Below are positions 43,022 to 51,872 of a stretch of DNA of 64,000 bases, in pieces. The notes under the pieces were generated by a model. That model was not told where the DNA came from, did not search any database, and saw only the letters and a list, made by a program, of their open reading frames with translations. The position numbers and the translations under genes are program-made. Every line of letters starts with the position of its first letter. Position 1 is the first letter of the stretch. This DNA comes from Pseudomonas eucalypticola. GTDB lineage: Bacteria > Pseudomonadota > Gammaproteobacteria > Pseudomonadales > Pseudomonadaceae. The stretch is from positions 2,326,501 through 2,390,500 of the forward strand of contig NZ_CP056030.1 of assembly GCF_013374995.1 (NCBI RefSeq), read 5' to 3'.

Positions 43022-44293
43022 ATGAAAACAATAAAAAGCTTCAAGACCCTGACCATCGTTTTTCTGTTCCTGATCGGCGTGGTGAACTACCTGGATCGCA
43101 GCGCGCTGTCCATCGCCAATACCTCTATCCAGCACGACCTGGGCATCAGCCCCACGCAGATGGGCTTTCTGCTGTCGGCATTTTCCCTGGCCTATGCGTT
43201 TTCGCAGTTGCCCATGGGTGCACTGATCGACCGGCTCGGGAGCAAGGTGGCGCTGGGGGGGTCGTTGATCCTGTGGTCGCTGGCCCAGGCCGCGTTCGGT
43301 CTGTTCAGCGGGTTCGCGCATTTACTGGGCATGCGAGTGCTGCTGGGAATCGGCGAGGCGCCGGTGTTCCCATCGGCGGCGAAGGCTCTCTCGGAATGGT
43401 TCGATACCCAGGAGCGAGGCACGGCGACGGGGTGGGTGTGGTCGGCGACGTGCATTGGCCCGTGCCTGGCGCCGCCCCTGTTGACATTGTTCATGGTGCA
43501 CCTTGGCTGGCGCGGCATGTTCGTGCTGACGGGCGCCATTGGCTTGGTGTTGGCAGTGTGCTGGTTCGTGTTCTACAAGAGCAAGGCGCAGTACCTGGCC
43601 GAGACCGGGCGTGCCGAGCCGCAACCGGCAGCGCGCCAGGCGGTGCCGCGGTTGCGGTGGTCGGCATTGTTGCGTGACCGCAATACCTGGGGCGCGTTTC
43701 TGGGCTTCATGGGCGTGATCTACATGATCTGGCTGCACCTGACGTGGATGCCAGGGTATTTCGAGCGCGAGCACGGCCTGGATCTGTACCGCACGGCGTG
43801 GGTGGTGTCGTTGGCGTACCTGTTTGGCGCCGCCGGCACCGTAGTGGCGGGCAAAGCCTGTGACCGGCTGGTGGCCCGCGGCATGCGGGTATTGGCCAGT
43901 CGCAAGCTGGTGATCATCACCGGGCTGCTGGGCGGCGCGTTGTTTACCCTGGTAGTGGCGTTCGTGAGCAATGTGGTGGCGTGCGTGGCGCTGCTGTGCG
44001 CAGCGCTTTTCTTCATCAATATTTCCAGTGCCACCGCCTGGATGATCGTCAACACCATCGTGCCGTCGGAACGGGTGGCTTCATTTGGCTCGATCCAGAA
44101 TTTCGGCGGGTACCTGGCGGGGTCCATCGCGCCGATCCTGACGGGGTTCAGTGTGCAGCACAGCGGTTCGTTTTCATCGGCGTTCGTGATCAGTGCGGTG
44201 GTGGCGGCGTGTTCGGCGCTGGCCTATTTCGTGCTGCTGAAGGAGCCGAGTGCGCCGCGCGCCAGGGCTGAGCCTGCGCTGCAGGCCCTGTAG
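43022..44293 (+). CDS. MFS transporter, anion:cation symporter family
   Basis: A 423-aa 12-helix carrier. GVVNYLDRSALSIANTSIQ (helix 1 loop) and PMGALIDRLGSKVALGG (motif A) are typical of the ACS/glucarate-phthalate group; RVLLGIGEAPVFPSAAKALS follows. It lies downstream of the MocR gene, 57 bases after its stop, and may be in the same transcript. A probable importer of an organic anion. Confidence 0.87.
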   Translation: MKTIKSFKTLTIVFLFLIGVVNYLDRSALSIANTSIQHDLGISPTQMGFLLSAFSLAYAFSQLPMGALIDRLGSKVALGGSLILWSLAQAAFGLFSGFAHLLGMRVLLGIGEAPVFPSAAKALSEWFDTQERGTATGWVWSATCIGPCLAPPLLTLFMVHLGWRGMFVLTGAIGLVLAVCWFVFYKSKAQYLAETGRAEPQPAARQAVPRLRWSALLRDRNTWGAFLGFMGVIYMIWLHLTWMPGYFEREHGLDLYRTAWVVSLAYLFGAAGTVVAGKACDRLVARGMRVLASRKLVIITGLLGGALFTLVVAFVSNVVACVALLCAALFFINISSATAWMIVNTIVPSERVASFGSIQNFGGYLAGSIAPILTGFSVQHSGSFSSAFVISAVVAACSALAYFVLLKEPSAPRARAEPALQAL

Positions 44294-44375
44294 ACCAGGC
44301 CTGCAGCGTGCACGGCAGCTCAGTGGATGCGCCCGTGGCCGGGCTGCCATCCCCAATGTGAGGGTGTTCTCAAGC

Positions 44376-44500
44376 GCCAGCGCCGCGCGGGCGGCGCTCG
44401 GTCTCCAGGACGCCAGAAAAACCAAGCCAGGCCCCTAACGGACTTGATGCCATTTCAAGTCAACAAACAAGGCGGTCCAGGCGCTCACACAGGCATATGT
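44376..44500 (+). repeat. Isolated copy of the 28.6-29.4 kb repeat unit
   Basis: Shares AGCGCCGCGCGGGCGGCG, CGGTCTC, AAACCAAGCCA, AACAAGGCGGTCCAGG and CACAGGCAT in the same order as the units of the five-copy array. It lacks the GGCCCGAAACAGATGT part. It sits after the MFS stop, again at a gene end, supporting a dispersed intergenic repeat family. Confidence 0.75.
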
Positions 44501-44529
44501 CACAAAACCCTTACCAAAATCCCTCACAA

Positions 44530-44563
44530 GCGTCACGGCGCTGTCATCTGCGATTCCTATAGT
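44530..44563 (+). promoter_or_regulatory. Candidate PhoB-dependent promoter (Pho box plus -10)
   Basis: GCGTCACGGCGCTGTCAT (44530-44547): the second half is a perfect CTGTCAT and the first matches at GTCA, with the required 4-base spacer, giving an 11-base direct repeat. Ten bases later comes TATAGT (44558-44563), a good -10. Pho boxes normally stand in for the -35 at exactly this distance. It lies 90 bases before tonB. It predicts induction of the whole downstream run under phosphate limitation. Confidence 0.6.
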
Positions 44564-44652
44564 GCCCGCACATTCCGCAACACCTGCCCCAGGCCGGTGT
44601 CCCGAGGACCGGACCGCAGTACCTGGCATCGAGGCCAGTGAGGAGCCACACC

Positions 44653-45351
44653 ATGCAAGCAGCCCTGACCACGGCCCAGCCGTTTACCCTCAGCCGCCAA
44701 CCGTTGCCGGCACGCGCCGTGAAGGTGGCCGCGGTGGTGGCCGTGCATGTGCTGGTGATCAGTTGGTTTGCCCACCAGGCCCCCGCGCCATTGGCGGTGA
44801 GCCAACCGCGGACCATTTACGCTTCGGTGATCAACGAGCCTGCGCCTGCGCCCGCCGTCGCCCCGCAACCCCCTGCCGCGCCATTAACACCACCACCGCC
44901 GCCCACGCCGGTGGCACGGCCGGCGCCCAAGCCGGTGGCCAAAGCCCCGGCGCCGCGCCATGTGGCGGTGCCCACACCCGCTTCGACACCCGCAGCGGCT
45001 GTGGCCAGCGCCGCGCCAACCGCAGCACCGGCCGCCGCCCCTGTACCCGCGCCACCCCCGGCGCCGCCGAAAACCATCACCCATGGCGTGGAATACGTGC
45101 GTGCCCCCGAGCCCCAGTACCCGGACCGTGACCGCGAGGATGGCAACGAAGGCACGGTGATCCTGCGGGTGCTGGTGGACGAAACCGGCAAGCCGGGGCG
45201 TATCGATGTGGTGCGCTCTTCGGGCTTCGGCAGCCTCGACGAGGCGGGCAGGGCGGCGGCGCGTGCTGCCGTCTTCAAGCCCTACCGCGAAGACGGCCAC
45301 GCGCTCTCGGTGTACGTGATCGTACCCCTGCGCTTTCAGCTGGACAGCTGA
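44653..45351 (+). CDS. tonB: TonB-family energy transducer
   Basis: A 232-aa protein. A single N-terminal transmembrane helix (about residues 17-38, VKVAAVVAVHVLVISWF) is followed by a long Pro/Ala/Lys periplasmic linker (about 50-140) and a TonB C-terminal domain (about 150-232) containing YPDRDREDGNEGTVILRVLV and SGFGSLDEAGRAA. Start set at ATG 44653, because GAGGAG precedes it. It heads a run with exbB, exbD and a receptor, so it is probably dedicated to that receptor. Spans the periplasm to pull on the receptor plug. Confidence 0.92.
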   Translation: MQAALTTAQPFTLSRQPLPARAVKVAAVVAVHVLVISWFAHQAPAPLAVSQPRTIYASVINEPAPAPAVAPQPPAAPLTPPPPPTPVARPAPKPVAKAPAPRHVAVPTPASTPAAAVASAAPTAAPAAAPVPAPPPAPPKTITHGVEYVRAPEPQYPDRDREDGNEGTVILRVLVDETGKPGRIDVVRSSGFGSLDEAGRAAARAAVFKPYREDGHALSVYVIVPLRFQLDS

Positions 45352-45445
45352 CCTCCACACCCCTTTACCCAACCCCGGACTCCCCCTCGGCGGCCTCGCC
45401 AGGGTGGCGCTCGGGCGCGTTCTGACGATTGACGAGGACTACACC

Positions 45446-46174
45446 ATGCAAAACACTTCCCTGGGCCTGGACATGCTGTGGGGGCAGGCCGACGCCGTGA
45501 CCCGTGGCGTAGCGTTGATGCTGCTGGCCATGTCGTTGGCGTCCTGGTACGTGATCGCCGACAAACTGGTGCGCCTGGGGCTTTCCCGCCTGCGCTCGCC
45601 GCGCCTGTTGGCCGCGTTCTGGGCCGCACCCACTGTGAGTGATGGCTTGCGCCAACTGGCCACCGATCCGGCCTACGGGGCGCTGGGCCATGCCGGCGTC
45701 AGCGCCGCCAGCCAGCACCGCGAAGCCCTGGACAGCGGCATGAACCCGCCGCCGTTCAGCGAATGGCTCAGCCGTGCCCTGCGCCAGGCCACCCTGGTGG
45801 TGGGCGCGCGCCTGCAAGGCGGCATGGCGGTGTTGGCCACCGTGGGTTCCAGCGCGCCGTTCGTGGGCCTGCTGGGCACCGTGTGGGGGATCTACCACGC
45901 CTTGATGAAGATCGGCCTGACCGGTGATGCCAGTATCGACAAGGTGGCTGGCCCGGTGGGCGAAACCCTGATCATGACGGCCCTGGGCCTGGCCGTGGCC
46001 ATCCCCGCGACCCTGGCGTACAACCTGCTGGTGCGCACCAACAAGCAGACCCTGGCCGAGCTGGGCAAGTTCGCCTTCGAGCTGCATGACCTGCTGGTGA
46101 TCGGCGCCCGCGCTACTCCCGCGGGGCAGGCACCGCAGCGGGCCATGCCCCGTGCCCGCGCGGAGTACGTCTGA
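45446..46174 (+). CDS. exbB: ExbB/TolQ proton channel subunit
   Basis: A 242-aa MotA/TolQ/ExbB protein. Helix 1 at about residues 15-35, a cytoplasmic loop, and two C-terminal helices in VLATVGSSAPFVGLLGTVWG and ...VGETLIMTALGLAVAIPATLAYN, the diagnostic ExbB motifs. Start at ATG 45446 behind GAGGA. Its stop overlaps the exbD start (TGATG). Forms the pentameric proton channel that energises TonB. Confidence 0.93.
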   Translation: MQNTSLGLDMLWGQADAVTRGVALMLLAMSLASWYVIADKLVRLGLSRLRSPRLLAAFWAAPTVSDGLRQLATDPAYGALGHAGVSAASQHREALDSGMNPPPFSEWLSRALRQATLVVGARLQGGMAVLATVGSSAPFVGLLGTVWGIYHALMKIGLTGDASIDKVAGPVGETLIMTALGLAVAIPATLAYNLLVRTNKQTLAELGKFAFELHDLLVIGARATPAGQAPQRAMPRARAEYV

Positions 46175-46593
46175 TGGCCGGTGGCTTGCAGGACGAGCTG
46201 GACGACGACAGCTTCAACCCGGAGATCAACACCACGCCGCTGGTGGACGTGATGCTGGTGCTGCTGGTGATCTTCATCATCACCGTGCCGGCCATCCAGC
46301 ACAGCGTCAAGATCGACCTGCCGCACGCCGCGGCGCAGCAGGACAACAAGCCGCCGGTGGCGGTGGACCTGGCTTTGGACAACAGCGGCCACCTGCACTG
46401 GGACGATCGCGACATCAGCGATGCCGAACTGCCGGCGCTGATCGCCGAGGCCGCTGCGCGCCAGCCGGTGCCGGAATTGCACCTGCGGGCCCAGCGTGAC
46501 ACGCCCTACGAAAAGGTCGTGCAAGTGATGGCCGCGGCGCAGTCCGGCGGCCTGGAAAAAATCGGCTTCGTTACCCAGGCCGTCACGCCCTGA
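46174..46593 (+). CDS. exbD: ExbD/TolR biopolymer transport protein
   Basis: A 139-aa protein. The N-terminal cytoplasmic tail is followed by INTTPLVDVMLVLLVIFIIT, where the aspartate is the proton-carrying residue (about residue 25), and a periplasmic domain (about 45-139). It starts within the exbB stop, so the two are coupled. Completes the ExbB-ExbD-TonB complex. Length is normal. Confidence 0.93.
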   Translation: MAGGLQDELDDDSFNPEINTTPLVDVMLVLLVIFIITVPAIQHSVKIDLPHAAAQQDNKPPVAVDLALDNSGHLHWDDRDISDAELPALIAEAAARQPVPELHLRAQRDTPYEKVVQVMAAAQSGGLEKIGFVTQAVTP

Positions 46594-46661
46594 TTCCTGC
46601 TGCGTTCCCCCCGCCAGTGCGCTGGCGGGTGGGCTTCGTGCGCTCTTTTTATGGAGTTGTC

Positions 46662-48791
46662 ATGCTTCGCAAACACCCGTTTCACGCGCTGTCCGTCCGT
46701 ACTGGCGCAGGCCTCGCGGCCTTTGCCCTGGCCCCTTCGATCTGGGCCGCCGACACCGCACCCGTCATCGATGACAGCGTGCTGGCCACGCTGCCGCAAG
46801 TGACTGTCAAGGCGGCCAAGGCCAAGAAGCCCGAGCTGCACAAGAAGATGTCCGGCGGCGCGCTGGGCAGCAAGGCGGCCATCGACACGCCGTTCTCGAT
46901 CAAGAGCGTGAGCAGTGAAGAGATTCAGCAGCGCCAAGCCGGCATCTTGTCCGAAGCGGTGAAATACAACGCCTCGGTGACCTCCATCAGCGCCAGCTAC
47001 GGCACCCACCCGGCCACCTTGGCGGTGCGCGGCCTGCCCCTGGATGACCTGAACGGTTACAAGGTCGACGGCATGGCCAACATCAACCGTGGCGTGGAAA
47101 TGCCCCTGGAAATGTTCGACAGCGTCGAGGTGCTCCAAGGGCTGTCGGGCTTCATGTACGGTTTCGGCAGCCCGGGCGGTATCGTCAACTACGTGAGCAA
47201 GCGCCCGACCGACAAGACCTTGTTCAGCGTCGACGCCGGCTACCAGTCCGATAACCTCTACAAGGAGCACATCGACCTGGGCGGCCGCTTGGACGACCCG
47301 CGCTTCGGCTACCGGCTGAACCTGGTGCACGAGGAGGGCGACGCCGCCAGCGGTGGCGCCGCGGTCAACCGTACGGCCGTGGGCCTGGCGCTGGACGCCA
47401 AGCTGACCGATGACCTGACCCTCAATTTCGACACCCTGTACCAGCAGCGCAAGACCTCCGGCGGCACCGACATCGTGGTCAACACCGCCTACGCACTGCC
47501 CAAGGCCATCGACGGCAGCAAGCGCCTGTACAGCAATGGCTCCTACACGGATGTGGACTACAGCCTGTCGACCCTGAGCGCCACGTATCAGTTTTCTCCC
47601 AACTGGCAAGGCCGGCTGGCGTACCGCTACAGCGACTCGGACCGCCGTTATGTGAAGGACCAGTATCAGATCAGCAGCGACAGCGGCAATTACTCAGACA
47701 AGGTCACCTCCGAGTACCACGGCTACGACTACAACCAGGCCATGGGCACCCTGGAGGGGAAATTCACCACGGGCTGGTTCAGCCATGACCTGGTGCTGGG
47801 CAGTTCCTATTCGGACCTGCAGTCGCGCAAGTCGGTCAACACCCCGAAAAGCACCGTGGGCAAGGGCAACCTCTACGACCCGACGATTTTCTCGGTGTAT
47901 GACATCGACTACAGCGGCGGGACCTACGGCGACGACTCGATCAAGGAAAGCGCGGTATTTGCCAGCGACACCCTCGGCCTGGGCGAGCACTGGTCGTTGC
48001 TGGTCGGCCTGCGCAACGAAACCTTCCGGGAGGAAACCCACGACTCGGCGACCAGCGAGGCCGTGCGCTACAAGGCACGCCCGGCTACACCTACCGTGGC
48101 GCTGATGTACAAGCCCATCCAGGACGTGACCGTCTACGCCAGCTACGTCGAGTCGCTGGAAGCCGGCGGCACCGCGCCCACCACCGCGGAGAACGCCGAC
48201 CAGACTCTGGCGCCGCTGCGCAGCAAGCAATATGAAATCGGCGTGAAGGCCCAGCGTCGCAACTGGAGCGCCACGGCCGCCGCCTTTCGCATCGACCGCG
48301 GCGCCGAGTACACCAACAGCGACAACGTCTACGTGCAGAGCGGCACGATCCGCTACCAGGGTATCGAGCTGGCCGGCAGTGTCGACCCCATCGACAACCT
48401 GACCCTGGAAGGCAGCATCATGTCCCTGGACTCCGAGTACCAGGATGCCGGTGACGTCGACGGCAACCGCGCCGCCGGTGCCGCCCACTACCAGGCCGGT
48501 GCCCAGGCCACCTACCGCATCGGCGCGGTGCCGGGGCTGTTCGTGCGTGCCGGCGCCCAGCGCATCGGCCCCATGGCCGTGGACTCGGGCAACGTGCATA
48601 CCCTGGATGCCTACAGCCTGTTCGATGCGGGCGGCGGCTACCGCATGAGGCTGGCGGGCGGCCATGCATTGACCTTCGGCGCCAACGTCACCAACCTGGC
48701 CAACCACAAGTACTGGACCTGGTACCAGGAAAACTACCTGCAACCTGGCTCGCCACGGACCTTGAGTGTGAATGCCCGCTATGACTTCTAA
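46662..48791 (+). CDS. TonB-dependent outer-membrane receptor
   Basis: A 709-aa receptor. Signal peptide about residues 1-28 (cleaved after WAA), TonB-box-like VTVKAAKAKK, plug domain about 55-165 with TLAVRGLPLDDLNGYKVDGM and VEVLQGLSGFMYGFGSPGG, and a barrel ending RYDF. The pattern resembles ferrichrome/catecholate-type siderophore receptors, but the position behind a private tonB-exbBD set and overlapping a phytase-type phosphatase suggests its ligand may be a phosphorylated compound such as phytate or its metal complex. Start at ATG 46662 with GGAG seven bases upstream. No Fur-like box was seen before the operon. Confidence 0.9.
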   Translation: MLRKHPFHALSVRTGAGLAAFALAPSIWAADTAPVIDDSVLATLPQVTVKAAKAKKPELHKKMSGGALGSKAAIDTPFSIKSVSSEEIQQRQAGILSEAVKYNASVTSISASYGTHPATLAVRGLPLDDLNGYKVDGMANINRGVEMPLEMFDSVEVLQGLSGFMYGFGSPGGIVNYVSKRPTDKTLFSVDAGYQSDNLYKEHIDLGGRLDDPRFGYRLNLVHEEGDAASGGAAVNRTAVGLALDAKLTDDLTLNFDTLYQQRKTSGGTDIVVNTAYALPKAIDGSKRLYSNGSYTDVDYSLSTLSATYQFSPNWQGRLAYRYSDSDRRYVKDQYQISSDSGNYSDKVTSEYHGYDYNQAMGTLEGKFTTGWFSHDLVLGSSYSDLQSRKSVNTPKSTVGKGNLYDPTIFSVYDIDYSGGTYGDDSIKESAVFASDTLGLGEHWSLLVGLRNETFREETHDSATSEAVRYKARPATPTVALMYKPIQDVTVYASYVESLEAGGTAPTTAENADQTLAPLRSKQYEIGVKAQRRNWSATAAAFRIDRGAEYTNSDNVYVQSGTIRYQGIELAGSVDPIDNLTLEGSIMSLDSEYQDAGDVDGNRAAGAAHYQAGAQATYRIGAVPGLFVRAGAQRIGPMAVDSGNVHTLDAYSLFDAGGGYRMRLAGGHALTFGANVTNLANHKYWTWYQENYLQPGSPRTLSVNARYDF

Positions 48792-50061
48792 GTACCCCTG
48801 GTTGCGCGGCCTGGCCGTGGCCCTGGCGCTGCTGGCCAGCCCGCTGTTGCACGCCGAAACCCTGAACACCGAGGGCCTGCGCCTGGACAAAGTGGTGCTG
48901 GTGATGCGCCATGGGATCCGCCCGGCCACTGACACCGCCGAGTTGCAAGCCTGGTCGGCCAAGACCTGGCCGCGCTTTGCCGTCGCCGATGGCCAGCTCA
49001 CCCCTCACGGTTATGCTGCCACCGTGCTGCTGGGCCAGTGGCAGCGCCAGTACCTGGTGGGCCACGGGCTGCTGGCGGCCGATGGGTGCCCCGACGCTGG
49101 CCAGGCGTACCTGTGGTCCAGCCCGGTGGCGCGTACCCGGGCCACCAGCAAGGCCTTGCTCGAAGGCCTGTTCCCGGGTTGCCCAGTGCCGGTGCACCAT
49201 GCCAGCGCCGGTCAGGACCGCCTGTTCCATGGCAGCGAGAACGGCTTGGCAGGGCTCGACCGCCAGCAGGCTGAGCAGGCTATTCTGGCGGCCATGGGCG
49301 GCAGCCCGCAGGCGGCCCAGGTGAAATACGGCCCCGCCTTGCTGCGTATGCAGACCCTGATCGGCGTGCCCGCCACCTGCCCCAAGGCGCCACGTTGCGC
49401 ATTGAGTGACCAGCCCTGGGGCTTGAAAGAGAAGGGCACCACGGTCAAGCTCAGCGGCCCGTTGAGCGTCGGCGCGGCCATGGCCGAGACGTTCCGCATG
49501 CAGTACGCCGAAGGCATGCCGCTGGACCAGGTGGCCTTTGGTCAAGGCCGCACCGCCCATGAGGTGGCGGGTTTGATGGAACTGCGCAGTGCTAAATACG
49601 CTCTGAGTCAGCACTTGCCCTACGTGGCCCGCCGCGGCGCCTCGCAGTTGCTGAGCCAGGTGTTGCTGGCGCTGGGCGACACCGGCACGGCGGCCGCGGG
49701 TGGCCCACCCTCCGCGGCATGGCTGGCGTACGTGGGCCATGACAGCAACATCGCCCAGTTGCGGACGCTGCTAGGCTTTGACTGGAAGATCGCCGAGTAC
49801 CCCGAGGACGACGCGGCGCCCGGTGGCACCCTGTTGTTCGAGCGCTGGCTGGACCCGCGCAGTGGCCAGCGCTTTGTCAGCCTGGCCTACGTGGCCCAGA
49901 GCCTGGACCAGTTGCGCCAGCTCAGCCACGACGCGCCCTACCGGGTGCAGTTCGGCGGTGTCGATGGCCAGCCACTGATGCCCCTGGCGCGTTTCGAGCA
50001 GGCCATGGGCGAGCGGGTGGATGCCAGCGCCACCGAGCCGCAGGGGTACGCTGACCACTGA
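48781..50061 (+). CDS. Histidine acid phosphatase (phytase / AppA-type), exported
   Basis: A 426-aa periplasmic enzyme. Signal peptide about 1-25 (cleaved after LLHA). The active-site motif VMRHGIRPAT (R43, H44, R47) is the RHGxRxP signature; the proton-donor motif GHDSN is at about residue 320. Branch-2 histidine phosphatases of this kind include AppA phytase and glucose-1-phosphatase. Its start overlaps the receptor stop by 11 bases, so it is coupled to receptor synthesis. It would release phosphate from a substrate brought in by the receptor. Substrate not determinable, phytate or a sugar phosphate most likely. An alternative ATG lies at 48772. Confidence 0.9.
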   Translation: MTSKYPWLRGLAVALALLASPLLHAETLNTEGLRLDKVVLVMRHGIRPATDTAELQAWSAKTWPRFAVADGQLTPHGYAATVLLGQWQRQYLVGHGLLAADGCPDAGQAYLWSSPVARTRATSKALLEGLFPGCPVPVHHASAGQDRLFHGSENGLAGLDRQQAEQAILAAMGGSPQAAQVKYGPALLRMQTLIGVPATCPKAPRCALSDQPWGLKEKGTTVKLSGPLSVGAAMAETFRMQYAEGMPLDQVAFGQGRTAHEVAGLMELRSAKYALSQHLPYVARRGASQLLSQVLLALGDTGTAAAGGPPSAAWLAYVGHDSNIAQLRTLLGFDWKIAEYPEDDAAPGGTLLFERWLDPRSGQRFVSLAYVAQSLDQLRQLSHDAPYRVQFGGVDGQPLMPLARFEQAMGERVDASATEPQGYADH

Positions 50062-50085
50062 ACCGATGAACCTAGAGGTGCCTGA

Positions 50086-51168
50086 TTGAGCGAGCTGAAA
50101 CGCTATGGATTGTTGATCGGCCTGCTGGCATTGAGCGCCTGCAGCCACCAGCCGCTGCAACAGGCGCCGTCCCCCGAAGAGGTTCGGGCCAAGGTGGTGC
50201 ACCTGCTTCCCCCTTTGGCCACGAACCGGCAGGGGTGGGCGGCGGACATTCAGGTCGCTTTCCAGGCCCAGTCGCTGGACCCCAGCACCGAGAACCTGTG
50301 TTCAGTGATCGCGGTCATCGAGCAGGAATCCAACTTCCAGGCTGACCCCCAGGTGCCGGGGCTGGGCCGCATTGCCCGCAGCGAGATCGACCGCCGCGCC
50401 GGGCGCCTGCACGTGCCGGGGTTCGTGGTGGACGCGGCCCTGGGCTTGGCATCACCGACGGGCAAGAGCTATGCCCAGCGCATTGCCAGCGTGCGTTCCG
50501 AGCGCGAACTAAGCGAAGTGTTCGACGACTTCATCAGCATGGCGCCCTTGGGCCGGCAGTTGTTCGGCACCTTCAACCCGGTGCACACCGGCGGGCCGAT
50601 GCAGGTGGCCGTGGACTTTGCCGAGCGCAATGCCCGCGGGTACCCGTACCCGGTGCAGGACTCCATTCGCCATGAGGTCTTCAGCCGCCGGGGTGGGGTG
50701 TACTTCGGCACCGCGCACTTGCTTGGCTACCCGGTGCATTACCCTGAGCCGCTGTACCGCTTCGCTGACTACAACGCCGGCCATTACGCCAGCCGCAACG
50801 CCGCGTTCCAGGCGGCCCTCAATCGCTTGGTCAAGGCGCGGCTAACGCTGGACGGCGACCTGATCGACTACGGCTCGCTCACGGCGGGGCAGACCGAGCT
50901 GGCGGTACGCTCCCTGGGCACGCGGCTGGGCATGAGCGACATCGACATCCGCCGGGCGCTCGACAAGGGCGAGCAACTGGAGTTCGAGGACACCCGGGTT
51001 TACCAGCGGGTGTTCGAACTGGCCGACCAGGTAGCCGGCCAGCCCGTGCCCCGGGCGATCCTGCCGGGCATCACCCTGGAAAGCCCGAAGATCACCCGCC
51101 ACCTGACCACCGCCTGGTTCGCCCGCCGCGTCGACGAACGCCGCGCGCGCTGCATGGCGCGCAACTGA
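50086..51168 (+). CDS. DUF1615-family lipoprotein
   Basis: A 360-aa lipoprotein with signal peptide ending in a lipobox LSAC (cysteine at about residue 19). The rest is the DUF1615 domain, containing IAVIEQESNFQADP, a lysozyme-like glutamate context, and GGPMQVAVDFAE (about residue 165). The combination looks like a lytic-transglycosylase-type fold, but I do not know its activity. It begins with TTG at 50086 behind GAGG, 24 bases after the phosphatase stop, so is probably the last gene of the tonB operon. It may open peptidoglycan for the receptor complex or have an unrelated role. Confidence 0.8.
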   Translation: MSELKRYGLLIGLLALSACSHQPLQQAPSPEEVRAKVVHLLPPLATNRQGWAADIQVAFQAQSLDPSTENLCSVIAVIEQESNFQADPQVPGLGRIARSEIDRRAGRLHVPGFVVDAALGLASPTGKSYAQRIASVRSERELSEVFDDFISMAPLGRQLFGTFNPVHTGGPMQVAVDFAERNARGYPYPVQDSIRHEVFSRRGGVYFGTAHLLGYPVHYPEPLYRFADYNAGHYASRNAAFQAALNRLVKARLTLDGDLIDYGSLTAGQTELAVRSLGTRLGMSDIDIRRALDKGEQLEFEDTRVYQRVFELADQVAGQPVPRAILPGITLESPKITRHLTTAWFARRVDERRARCMARN

Positions 51169-51278
51169 CCCACCGCTCACTTCCGAGCGTGCGCCCGCTG
51201 CCAGGTCCGCTGCTACGGATGTTGCACCGGGCGGCGCGGTGCTACAGTGACAGCCACTTTCCCGTCCCGGAGCCTGTC

Positions 51279-51821
51279 ATGAGCCCTCTGTATTCCATCC
51301 CGGTCAAGACCATCGACGGCCAGCCGCAAACCCTCGAGGCCTACAAGGGCAAGGTGCTGCTGGTGGTCAACGTGGCCTCCAAATGCGGCCTGACCCCGCA
51401 ATACGAAGGCCTGGAAAAACTGTACGAAAGCCACCATGCCCGGGGCCTGGAAGTGCTGGGTTTTCCGGCCAACAACTTCAAGGCGCAGGAGCCCGGCAGC
51501 GATGACGAGATCAAGGCCTTCTGCAGCCTGACCTACGACGTGAAGTTCCCGCTGTTCTCGAAGATCTCGGTGGTGGGGGATGACCAGCATCCGCTGTACG
51601 CAGCACTGACCCGGACTCTCCCCAACGCCGAGGGCGAAGGCCCCTGGCGCGAGCGCCTGACCGGCAAGGGCATCCCGGTGAACCCGGTGCCGGAGGTGCA
51701 GTGGAATTTCGAGAAGTTCCTGATCAACCGTGAAGGGCAGGTGGTGGGCCGCTTCGCACCGGACGTGGCCGCTGATGACCCGCGTCTGCTCGAGGCCATC
51801 GAGGCAGCGCTGGCGACCTGA
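51279..51821 (+). CDS. Glutathione peroxidase family protein (thiol peroxidase)
   Basis: A 180-aa thioredoxin-fold peroxidase. The peroxidatic residue is cysteine in VNVASKCGLTPQYEGLEKLY (about residue 36), with the conserved FPANNF and WNFEKFLI motifs providing Gln/Trp/Asn partners. Start at ATG 51279 (GGAG upstream), not the earlier open frame. About 110 bases after the DUF1615 gene; may have its own promoter. Reduces organic and hydrogen peroxides using thioredoxin or glutathione. Confidence 0.92.
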   Translation: MSPLYSIPVKTIDGQPQTLEAYKGKVLLVVNVASKCGLTPQYEGLEKLYESHHARGLEVLGFPANNFKAQEPGSDDEIKAFCSLTYDVKFPLFSKISVVGDDQHPLYAALTRTLPNAEGEGPWRERLTGKGIPVNPVPEVQWNFEKFLINREGQVVGRFAPDVAADDPRLLEAIEAALAT

Positions 51822-51872
51822 GCACCGCCGGTCTGGGCCCGCGAGGTTGGACGCTGAATCCAGGCAAGCGTG

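Larger units (their letters stand above)
44294..44652. other. Intergenic region before tonB: repeat copy, Pho box, promoter
   Basis: About 360 bases with no gene. It holds a sixth copy of the ~160-bp repeat (44376-44500) and a candidate PhoB-dependent promoter (44530-44563), both annotated separately. The tonB leader is about 85 bases and contains a GAGGAG ribosome binding site. Confidence 0.65.

Noticed and set aside
44530..44653. Fur box before the tonB operon
   Set aside because: I looked for GATAAT/ATTATC-type sequence because TonB operons are often iron-regulated; none is visible.
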